A stretch of DNA of 13,594 nucleotides from Clostridia bacterium (GTDB lineage: Bacteria > Bacillota_A > Clostridia > Oscillospirales > CAG-272). How positions within the stretch are numbered: position 1 is the stretch's first letter; each line of letters starts with the position of its first letter. Position numbers and translations under genes: made by a program. Below, piece after piece: positions 1 to 5,646 of this stretch. Where the stretch lies: positions 1-13,594 of the forward strand of contig JAFXWT010000028.1 in assembly GCA_017542695.1 (NCBI GenBank), read 5' to 3'. The notes under the pieces were generated by a model that saw only the letters and a program-made list of their open reading frames with translations, had not been told where the DNA came from and did no database searches.

Positions 1-70
1 ACAGCTGCGACGCGACGTTTCCATGCGCAAGATTATTCTCGAATTTTGAATTTCCCAAACTGTACCCCAT
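1..70 (-). CDS. Possible 5' end of a divergent gene, cut by the window edge
   Basis: On the minus strand an open frame starts at ATG (68-70) and runs off the window edge, giving 23 codons that begin MGYSLGNSKF. It lies just downstream of a promoter-like sequence (93-121) and is divergent from smpB. No good Shine-Dalgarno sequence precedes the ATG. A TTG four codons later (56-58) has a GGGG six bases upstream and could be the real start. I do not recognise the protein from so few residues. The + strand also has open frames here (one ends with a TGA at 46-48), so a gene entering from the left cannot be excluded. This is a weak call. Confidence 0.25.
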   Translation of the reverse strand, partial: MGYSLGNSKFENNLAHGNVASQL

Positions 71-92
71 TATAATTTTTATTTCGTATGCT

Positions 93-121
93 ATTATATC
101 ATCGAGTTTGTCGTTTTTCAA
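93..121 (-). promoter_or_regulatory. Candidate sigma-A promoter for the divergent partial gene
   Basis: Read on the minus strand: TTGAAA (116-121), a 17-bp spacer, then a perfect TATAAT (93-98). It would start transcription near position 86, leaving a leader of about 16 nt before the ATG at 70. The region is AT-rich, so a chance match is possible. Confidence 0.4.
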
Positions 122-185
122 TACAAAAAATAATCTTTTTGTCGATTTTTTCTTCACAGCAGGCACGGTTATATCCAAGTGTCTA

Positions 186-214
186 TTGACTTTGACGTGA
201 ATTGATGATAAAAT
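186..214 (+). promoter_or_regulatory. Candidate promoter of smpB
   Basis: TTGACT (186-191), a 17-bp spacer and TAAAAT (209-214), placed about 30 bp ahead of the smpB start codon. The resulting leader is short and carries the strong ribosome binding site AAGGAGG at 231-237. The stretch from 122 to 185 is AT-rich and shows nothing else I can support. Confidence 0.55.
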
Positions 215-244
215 AAAGAAAATCAAAGGCAAGGAGGCGTCAAA

Positions 245-709
245 ATGGCTGAAAGATCGAAAAAAGTCATAGCCCAGAACAAGAAAGCACGCCACGACTT
301 TTTTGTCGACGACACGTACGAAGCGGGCGTCGAGCTTTACGGCACCGAAGTCAAGTCCCTGCGCCTCGGCGCCGTGAATCTGAAAGATTCATACTGCGTC
401 ATCAAAAACGGCGAGATATTCGCAACGGGAATACACATAAGCCCGTACGAAAAAGGCAACATATTCAACCGCGATCCGATCCGCGACAGAAAGCTCCTGA
501 TGCACAAGCGCGAGATACTGAAGCTCTACTCCGCCGTCGGCCGCGAGGGGTACACGCTCGTGCCGCTGTCGCTCTATTTTCTCGGCGACAAGGTCAAGGT
601 CGAGGTCGGCGTCTGCAAAGGCAAAAAACTCTACGACAAGCGCGAGGATGCGGCAAAAAAAGCCGAGGAGCGCGATATCGAGCGGTACGAAAAATCGAGA
701 TACAGATAA
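245..709 (+). CDS. smpB: SmpB, tmRNA-binding protein of trans-translation
   Basis: SmpB binds tmRNA (ssrA) and delivers it to ribosomes stalled on broken mRNA, so that the nascent chain is tagged for degradation and the ribosome released. The 154-residue length is normal. Visible family hallmarks are the N-terminal NKKARHDFFVDDTYEAGVEL segment followed by GTEVKSLR (about residues 12-41), the NGEIFATGIHISPY strand, and the basic C-terminal tail with GKKLYDKRED (about residues 126-135) that occupies the decoding centre and mRNA channel. The ATG is set by AAGGAGG seven bases upstream. The gene ends 15 bp before the -35 box of the ileS T-box promoter, with no terminator hairpin between them. No ssrA gene is visible nearby. 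Confidence 0.98.
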   Translation: MAERSKKVIAQNKKARHDFFVDDTYEAGVELYGTEVKSLRLGAVNLKDSYCVIKNGEIFATGIHISPYEKGNIFNRDPIRDRKLLMHKREILKLYSAVGREGYTLVPLSLYFLGDKVKVEVGVCKGKKLYDKREDAAKKAEERDIERYEKSRYR

Positions 710-724
710 TTTTCGCATTATCGC

Positions 725-753
725 TTGACTTTTTCGCATTTATATATTATAAT
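725..753 (+). promoter_or_regulatory. Promoter of the ileS T-box leader
   Basis: TTGACT (725-730), exactly 17 bp, then perfect TATAAT (748-753). Transcription should start near 760, just before stem I of the T-box. A 10-bp direct repeat TTTTCGCATT overlaps it: one copy at 710-719 upstream of the -35 box and one at 731-740 inside the spacer. Confidence 0.85.
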
Positions 754-769
754 CAATTTCGGTTTTCAT

Positions 770-1008
770 AAAATCACAAAGGCGTTGACGGAGACAGTAG
801 CGCGGAAAATGACACAAAGCGAGTCGGAGACGGTGCAAGTCCGATTGTCATATCCGAAAGTGAAGATCACTCCCGAGCCGCAAGGCGGAAAGGCGACGAG
901 TAAGCTTTGACGTGAGCCGGGCGTAAATCGGCGGCAAATGTCTGTTTGTTTGGGTGGTTTTGAAGTTTTTTCTTCGTCCCAAGGCGGATGAAGATTTTTT
1001 TATTTTTT
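770..1008 (+). promoter_or_regulatory. T-box riboswitch, isoleucine-specific, upstream of ileS
   Basis: This untranslated leader senses uncharged tRNA-Ile and lets RNA polymerase read on into ileS when charging is low. Stem I is recognisable: GGAG (790-793) pairs with CUCC (870-873); the loop-E type AGUA (796-799) faces the specifier loop; the apical part has the usual GAGUCGGAGACGGUG...AGUCCGA pattern (821-846). The specifier is most likely AUC (866-868), an Ile codon followed by A. The antiterminator is UUGGG (950-954)/CCCAA (978-982) and GAAG (962-965)/CUUC (972-975) around a 7-nt bulge UGGUUUU (955-961). Its UGGU can pair with ACCA, matching A73 of tRNA-Ile. The usual ACC of the T-box bulge is replaced by UUU. 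Exact 5' boundary is estimated. This element fills the 309-bp gap between smpB and ileS. Confidence 0.9.
972..1008 (+). terminator. Attenuator (terminator) of the ileS T-box
   Basis: CUUCGUCC (972-979) pairs over eight positions, one of them G-U, with GGAUGAAG (986-993), followed by a U-rich run to 1008. The 5' arm is the same segment used by the antiterminator (972-982), so the two structures exclude each other. The U-tract directly abuts the ileS ribosome binding site GGAGG at 1009-1013. Confidence 0.88.
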
Positions 1009-1018
1009 GGAGGATGAT

Positions 1019-4000
1019 ATGCTTTACGAGAGTGTTTCCACAAATCTCGGATTCGTGGAAAGAGAGAAAAAAACGCTTGAGTTCTGGAAAGAAAACAATG
1101 TGTTCGAAAAGAGCATGGAAAAGAACAAGGGCGGAAAGGAATACACGTTTTACGACGGACCCCCGACGGCAAACGGAAAGCCGCACATAGGGCATGTGCT
1201 GACGCGCGTCATCAAGGATATGATCCCTCGCTATCGCACGATGAAGGGCTATCACGTTCTTCGCAAAGCGGGCTGGGACACGCACGGTCTGCCCGTTGAG
1301 ATCGAGGTTGAAAAACTGCTCGGACTGAACGGAAAAGATCAAATCGAGGAATACGGTCTTGAACCGTTCATCAAAAAGTGCAAGGAATCCGTTTGGAAAT
1401 ACAAAGGAATGTGGGAGGATTTCTCGGGCACGGTCGGTTATTGGGTCGATATGGATCACCCGTACATCACATACGACGACGACTACATCGAGTCGGAATG
1501 GTGGGCACTCAAAGAGATATGGAACAAGGGGCTTCTGTATAAAGGTTTCAAGATAGTTCCCTATTGCCCCCGCTGCGGGACGCCGCTGTCCAGCGCCGAG
1601 GTTTCGCAGGGCTACAAGACGGTCAAGGAGCGTTCCGCGATCGTCAGATTCAGATGCAAAGACGAGGACGCTTATTTCCTCGCGTGGACTACGACTCCGT
1701 GGACGCTCCCGTCGAACGTCGCGCTTTGTGTGAACCCGTCCGACAAGTACGCGAAAGTCAAAGCCGCGGACGGCAACACGTATTACATGGCTGTCGCACT
1801 CCTCGACAAAGTGCTCGGCAAATTTGCGGCAGACGGCGCGAAAGCATATGAAATACTCGAAGAATATACGGGCAAACAGCTTGAATACAAGGAATACGAG
1901 CCGCTTTTCGACTGCTCGAAAAAAGTCGCCGAAAAGCAAGGCAAAAAAGGATATTTCATCACCTGCGACGATTACGTCACGATGTCAGACGGCACGGGTA
2001 TCGTTCATATCGCGCCCGCATTCGGCGAGGACGACGCAAACGTCGGCAGAAATTACGATCTTCCGTTCGTTCAGCTCGTCAACGGCGCGGGACTTATGAC
2101 CGGAGGCGCGCCCGGCGAAGGTCTTTTCGTCAAGGACGCCGACCCCGTGATACTCAAACAGTTAAAGGAAGAAGGCAAGCTCTTCGACGCGCCGAAATTC
2201 GAGCATGAATATCCGCATTGCTGGCGCTGCGACACACCGCTGATCTACTATGCCCGCGAATCGTGGTACATCAAGGAAACGGCGGTTCGAGACGAACTCA
2301 TCGCCAACAATAATACGGTAAACTGGATCCCCGAGTCGATAGGCAAAGGGCGCTTCGGCAACTGGCTTGAAAACATTCAGGATTGGGCGATCTCCCGCAA
2401 CAGATATTGGGGCACTCCGCTGAATATATGGGAGTGCGAGTGCGGTCATCAGGAGTGCGTCGGATCTCGCGCCGAGCTCGCCGAGATGAGCGGCAAACCC
2501 GAAAACGTGAAAGTTGAGCTTCACCGTCCGTACATCGACGAAGTTACATTGAAATGCCCGCACTGCGGCAAGGATATGCACCGCGTTCCCGAAGTCATCG
2601 ACTGCTGGTTCGATTCCGGCGCTATGCCGTTCGCTCAGTGGCACTATCCGTTTGAAAATCAGGAACTGTTCAAGACACAATTCCCCGCCGACTTCATTTC
2701 AGAGGCCGTCGATCAGACGCGCGGCTGGTTCCATTCGCTTATGGCGGAATCGACGCTTCTCTTTAACAAAGCGCCGTACAAGAACGTCATCGTCCTCGGT
2801 CACGTTCAGGACGAGCACGGTCAGAAGATGTCTAAATCCAAAGGCAACGCCGTCGATCCGTTCGACGCGTTGGAAAAATTCGGCGCGGACGCTATCCGCT
2901 GGTATTTCTATTCCAACAGCGCGCCGTGGCTGCCTAATCGCTTCCACGACGACGCGGTGATCGAAGGACAGCGCAAATTCATGGGCACGCTTTGGAACAC
3001 TTACGCGTTCTTCGTTCTTTACGCGAACATCGACAACTTTGACGCGACGAAATACACCCTCGACTACGACAAACTGCCCGTTATGGACAAATGGCTCCTC
3101 TCGAAACTCTCGACGCTGACAAAGACAGTCGACGAGTGCCTCGACAGCTACAAGATCACCGAGACGGCGCGCGCGCTCGACAATTTTGCCGACGAGCTTT
3201 CCAACTGGTACGTCCGCCGCTCGCGCGAGCGCTTCTGGGTACCCGGAATGCCCGACGACAAGGTCAACGCGTACATGACGCTTTATACGACGCTCGTGAC
3301 GTTCGCAAAGCTCGCCGCACCGATGATACCGTTCATGGCTGACGAGATCTATATGAATCTCGTGTGCTCGCTTGACAAGAGCGCGCCTATCTCCGTTCAC
3401 CTCTGCGACTTCCCTGTTTCAAACGAAAAGTGGATAGACAAGGAACTTGAAGACAAAATGGAAAACGTTCTCTCCGTCGTCGTTCTCGGACGCGCGGCGA
3501 GAATGGACGCTTCGATCAAAAACCGCCAGCCAATCGCAAAAATGTTCGTCAGCGCGGCGTTCACGCTCGACAAATTCTTCGTCGACATCATCAGCGACGA
3601 GTTGAACGTCAAGGAAGTCGAATTCGTCGACGACGCGAGCGGATTCATTTCGTATACGTTCAAGCCGCAGCTCCGCACCGTCGGTCCGAAATACGGCAAG
3701 TATCTCGGTCAGATCAAGACGGCGCTCTCCGCTCTCGACGGCAAGGCGGCGATGAAGGAACTGAATGAAACGGGCATTTTGAAGCTCACGCTTTCCGACA
3801 TAACGGCTGAGCTTTCCAAAGACGACCTCATCATCGAAACGGCGCAGACGGCGGGCTACGAATCGCTCTCAGACCGCGGCGTAACGATAGTCCTCGATAC
3901 AAATCTTACCCCCGAGCTCATTGAAGAAGGATTTGTGCGCGAAATCGTATCGAAGATACAGACAATGCGCAAGGACAGCGGATTTGAGGTTATGGACAAA

Positions 4001-4171
4001 ATCGAGATATTCATTTCCGGCAACGAAAAGATCGCCGATATCGCCGCGCGCAACGCGGAGTCGATCATGGGCGACACGCTCGCGGTCAAGATAAACGGCG
4101 GCGAATGCGAAACGTCGAAAGAGTGGAATCTCAACGGCGAAAACGTCAAGATAGGCGTTAAAAGAGTCTGA
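1019..4171 (+). CDS. ileS: Isoleucyl-tRNA synthetase, long type 2 (eukaryote/archaea-like)
   Basis: Cytoplasmic class I synthetase that charges tRNA-Ile and edits valine. The 1050-residue product has HIGH at residues 56-59 (context GKPHIGHVL), KMSKS at 603-607, and an intact CP1 editing domain with WTTTPWTLPSN (about 223-233) and GTGIVHIAPAFGEDD (about 325-339). Cysteine/histidine clusters CECGHQEC (473-480) and CPHC (513-516) probably bind zinc within the inserted region. The C terminus lacks the cysteine-rich zinc finger typical of the usual bacterial type 1 enzyme, and features such as CWRCDTPLIYYARESWYIK fit type 2. The ATG at 1019 is chosen because GGAGG (1009-1013) sits five bases upstream; an in-frame TTG at 1007 lies inside the terminator U-tract and binding site. 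The T-box leader controls it. Type 2 enzymes are known to be less sensitive to mupirocin, so tolerance is an inference here. Confidence 0.97.
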   Translation: MLYESVSTNLGFVEREKKTLEFWKENNVFEKSMEKNKGGKEYTFYDGPPTANGKPHIGHVLTRVIKDMIPRYRTMKGYHVLRKAGWDTHGLPVEIEVEKLLGLNGKDQIEEYGLEPFIKKCKESVWKYKGMWEDFSGTVGYWVDMDHPYITYDDDYIESEWWALKEIWNKGLLYKGFKIVPYCPRCGTPLSSAEVSQGYKTVKERSAIVRFRCKDEDAYFLAWTTTPWTLPSNVALCVNPSDKYAKVKAADGNTYYMAVALLDKVLGKFAADGAKAYEILEEYTGKQLEYKEYEPLFDCSKKVAEKQGKKGYFITCDDYVTMSDGTGIVHIAPAFGEDDANVGRNYDLPFVQLVNGAGLMTGGAPGEGLFVKDADPVILKQLKEEGKLFDAPKFEHEYPHCWRCDTPLIYYARESWYIKETAVRDELIANNNTVNWIPESIGKGRFGNWLENIQDWAISRNRYWGTPLNIWECECGHQECVGSRAELAEMSGKPENVKVELHRPYIDEVTLKCPHCGKDMHRVPEVIDCWFDSGAMPFAQWHYPFENQELFKTQFPADFISEAVDQTRGWFHSLMAESTLLFNKAPYKNVIVLGHVQDEHGQKMSKSKGNAVDPFDALEKFGADAIRWYFYSNSAPWLPNRFHDDAVIEGQRKFMGTLWNTYAFFVLYANIDNFDATKYTLDYDKLPVMDKWLLSKLSTLTKTVDECLDSYKITETARALDNFADELSNWYVRRSRERFWVPGMPDDKVNAYMTLYTTLVTFAKLAAPMIPFMADEIYMNLVCSLDKSAPISVHLCDFPVSNEKWIDKELEDKMENVLSVVVLGRAARMDASIKNRQPIAKMFVSAAFTLDKFFVDIISDELNVKEVEFVDDASGFISYTFKPQLRTVGPKYGKYLGQIKTALSALDGKAAMKELNETGILKLTLSDITAELSKDDLIIETAQTAGYESLSDRGVTIVLDTNLTPELIEEGFVREIVSKIQTMRKDSGFEVMDKIEIFISGNEKIADIAARNAESIMGDTLAVKINGGECETSKEWNLNGENVKIGVKRV

Positions 4172-4175
4172 TTTC

Positions 4176-4227
4176 CACGACAGAGAGGCGCGGCGCGCCT
4201 CTCTGTCGTGAATTTATCGTTTTTTTC
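4176..4227 (+). terminator. Terminator hairpin after ileS
   Basis: A perfect 16-bp inverted repeat, CACGACAGAGAGGCGC (4176-4191) and its complement (4195-4210), with a 3-base loop, begins four bases after the ileS stop codon. The T-run (4220-4226) lies nine bases beyond the stem rather than directly against it, so termination may be imperfect or the hairpin may mainly protect the mRNA 3' end. Confidence 0.7.
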
Positions 4228-4284
4228 AAATATCGTCATAATTTTATAACATTTTGACATTAGAATGTATGCGGGGTGATGAAA

Positions 4285-5160
4285 ATGAAGAAAATAATCT
4301 CGGCCGTAATGCTGCTCGCGGCGGTGCTCGCTCTGGCTTCGTGCGGAAACGGAAGATCAATACCGATCGAGGTCGTAAAACGCGCGAATATGACGGGCAC
4401 TTTGCTTTCAAACGGCTCAAAATCGTACACGGAAGAGGTCACGTATTTTGACGGCGACGAACATATCTCGTACAAGCTTTATTTCGAGGAAGCGGAAAAC
4501 GCGACGGCTTATTCGTATAATATCGTCGAGGAGATAGGCGATTACAAGCTCGTCGCACACGAGGGCGATATATTCAAGATAAAGGGCGACAAGATTTGCG
4601 CCGTGCTCTTTGCAAATCAGGCGCTTTCGTATTATCAGTACATCAAGGATTACGCAAACGACTCGCTCGATGTGAAATTCCCTCTCGATCTCGGCGAAAG
4701 ATATCAGCTCGAATCGAAATCCGATGAAGATTTCATCACCGTGAGCTATTACGCCGACGTAACGCCGCAGATAGCATCCGCCGTTTATTCAACTACGCTC
4801 AAAACAGGCGACAAAATAATTTCAGAGTACAAGCTCGACCGTGATTATAGGATTTGGTCGATAAATTACACGGTAAAGCACGCCGACGGGAGCGAAAACC
4901 TTGTCGCACGGCGCACTTTTTTACATTACACGGACAAATCGGATAACGTCTTTTCTTCCCTGCCCGACGGCGACGACGTTGCGATCACGCTCGTCATCGG
5001 CGAGCGCGAATATGAATACTTCGTTCCGGATGGCGTTTACATTGAATTCGAGGATGGAGGCGTAGGATACGAGTATTTCACCGATGCGGAATTTACTCAA
5101 AAATACGTGACGGCAAAAGCCGAGGAAATGACTGTTTACGTCAAAACAAATTTCGATTGA
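4285..5160 (+). CDS. Putative lipoprotein of unknown function
   Basis: The 291-residue product starts with a lipoprotein signal peptide: MKK, a hydrophobic stretch, and the lipobox LASC with the modified cysteine at residue 20. It should be anchored on the outer face of the membrane. The mature part is acidic and rich in Tyr, with alternating patterns suggesting beta-strands. The last 50 or so residues (EYFVPDGVYIEFEDGG...YFTDAEFTQKY...MTVYVKTN) resemble an InlB B-repeat type beta-grasp module, which would suit extracellular binding, but the match is by eye only. The central region is not one I recognise. In-frame GTG (4276) and ATG (4279) codons overlap the likely ribosome binding site GGGGTGAT (4273-4280), so ATG 4285 is preferred. 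No clear promoter or terminator was found; a TTGACA at 4254-4259 has no matching -10 box. Confidence 0.85.
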   Translation: MKKIISAVMLLAAVLALASCGNGRSIPIEVVKRANMTGTLLSNGSKSYTEEVTYFDGDEHISYKLYFEEAENATAYSYNIVEEIGDYKLVAHEGDIFKIKGDKICAVLFANQALSYYQYIKDYANDSLDVKFPLDLGERYQLESKSDEDFITVSYYADVTPQIASAVYSTTLKTGDKIISEYKLDRDYRIWSINYTVKHADGSENLVARRTFLHYTDKSDNVFSSLPDGDDVAITLVIGEREYEYFVPDGVYIEFEDGGVGYEYFTDAEFTQKYVTAKAEEMTVYVKTNFD

Positions 5161-5185
5161 TTTTTCACTTTTTTCAAAAAACGTA

Positions 5186-5214
5186 TTGACAACAACATCA
5201 TATTGTGATATAAT
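5186..5214 (+). promoter_or_regulatory. Strong promoter of the tRNA-Thr/tRNA-Tyr unit
   Basis: Perfect TTGACA (5186-5191), 17-bp spacer, perfect TATAAT (5209-5214), plus an extended -10 TG at 5206-5207. The predicted start near 5221 gives a short pre-tRNA leader with a small hairpin GTTCC/GGAAC (5222-5237) just ahead of tRNA-Thr. Confidence 0.92.
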
Positions 5215-5242
5215 CCTAACTGTTCCGATAATGGAACGGTAT

Positions 5243-5317
5243 GCTGGTGTGGCTCAATGGCAGAGCAGCTGATTTGTAATCAGCAGGTTGTTGGTTCGAC
5301 TCCGATCACCAGCTCCA
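5243..5317 (+). tRNA. tRNA-Thr (anticodon UGU)
   Basis: A complete cloverleaf can be drawn. The acceptor stem is GCTGGTG/CACCAGC (7 bp), the anticodon stem is GCTGA/TCAGC around loop TTTGTAA, and the anticodon TGT is at 5275-5277. The T-arm contains GGTTCGACTCC. The discriminator is U73 and CCA is encoded (5315-5317). Confidence 0.98.
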
Positions 5318-5318
5318 T

Positions 5319-5344
5319 AAAACTGTGGCGTAAGTCACAGTTTT
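5319..5344 (+). other. Hairpin in the spacer between the two tRNAs
   Basis: A perfect 9-bp stem, AAAACTGTG (5319-5327) with CACAGTTTT (5336-5344), closes an 8-base loop and begins one base after the CCA of tRNA-Thr. It could help define processing sites between the two tRNAs or act as a weak partial terminator. Its function is inferred only from position. Confidence 0.4.
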
Positions 5345-5349
5345 GCTTT

Positions 5350-5434
5350 GGGGGAATTCCCGAGTGGCCAAAGGGGGCAGACTGTAAATCTGTTGTCAGT
5401 GACTTCGATGGTCCGAATCCATCTTCCCCCACCA
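5350..5434 (+). tRNA. tRNA-Tyr (anticodon GUA)
   Basis: An 85-nt class II tRNA with a long variable arm. The acceptor stem is GGGGGAA/TTCCCCC. The anticodon stem GCAGA/TCTGT surrounds loop CTGTAAA with anticodon GTA at 5384-5386. The variable arm is in the TTGTCAGTGACTTC region. The discriminator is A73 and CCA is encoded (5432-5434). Confidence 0.98.
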
Positions 5435-5436
5435 AG

Positions 5437-5475
5437 TCCGAAAATCAAGGCTATTGCTTGGTTTTCGGATTTTTT
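5437..5475 (+). terminator. Intrinsic terminator of the tRNA unit
   Basis: A 13-bp stem with one G-U pair, TCCGAAAATCAAG (5437-5449) with CTTGGTTTTCGGA (5457-5469), 7-base loop, followed by six T (5470-5475). It starts two bases after the tRNA-Tyr CCA. Confidence 0.93.
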
Positions 5476-5515
5476 CTTTCCCGTTTTTTCAATGACTGCA
5501 ACTTTGCAGAAAACA

Positions 5516-5586
5516 AAAAATACGTCAAAAAACGGCTAAAAAAGGCACAAAAAGTTGTCAAAAAGAGGTCAAAAAGTTGTCAAAAA
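5516..5586. repeat. Phased A-tract array: 11-bp degenerate tandem repeat
   Basis: A-tracts of five to seven bases begin at 5516, 5527, 5538, 5549, 5560, 5571 and 5582, exactly 11 bp apart. The unit is roughly AAAAARNNGTC; units at 5549 and 5571 are identical (AAAAAGTTGTC). A-tracts in phase with the helix bend DNA. The array lies between two terminators where the tRNA unit and the minus-strand sugar operon converge. Read from the minus strand it is a series of T-runs downstream of the operon's terminator. Confidence 0.8.
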
Positions 5587-5623
5587 AACAGAGCAGAAAG
5601 TCAAGCGATCGGCTCTGTTTTTT
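5583..5623. terminator. Bidirectional terminator, copy A of a 41-bp repeat
   Basis: CAGAGC (5589-5594) pairs with GCTCTG (5612-5617), flanked by an A-run on one side and a T-run on the other, so it can terminate in both directions. It lies 23 bp beyond the rhamnosidase stop codon and faces the tRNA unit. 38 of 41 bases, including the loop TCAAGCGATC, match the element at 13155-13195 in the same orientation. Confidence 0.85.
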
Positions 5624-5646
5624 ATAATGTTTTGTTTCGACTCGGT

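Noticed and set aside
1..244. ssrA (tmRNA) next to smpB
   Set aside because: Neither the upstream region nor the 710-1018 interval contains a tRNA-Ala-like end or a tag reading frame; the latter is fully explained by the T-box.
848..1939. 363-codon open frame on the minus strand across the T-box and 5' part of ileS
   Set aside because: It covers a structured RNA leader and a conserved synthetase on the other strand; composition fits a shadow frame.
4254..4282. TTGACA at 4254-4259 as promoter of the lipoprotein gene
   Set aside because: The position 17 bp downstream overlaps the ribosome binding site and start codon and has no -10-like hexamer.
5516..5586. Possible CRISPR array
   Set aside because: The repeat period is only 11 bp, there are no spacers of 25-40 bp and no cas genes; it is a degenerate A-tract repeat.
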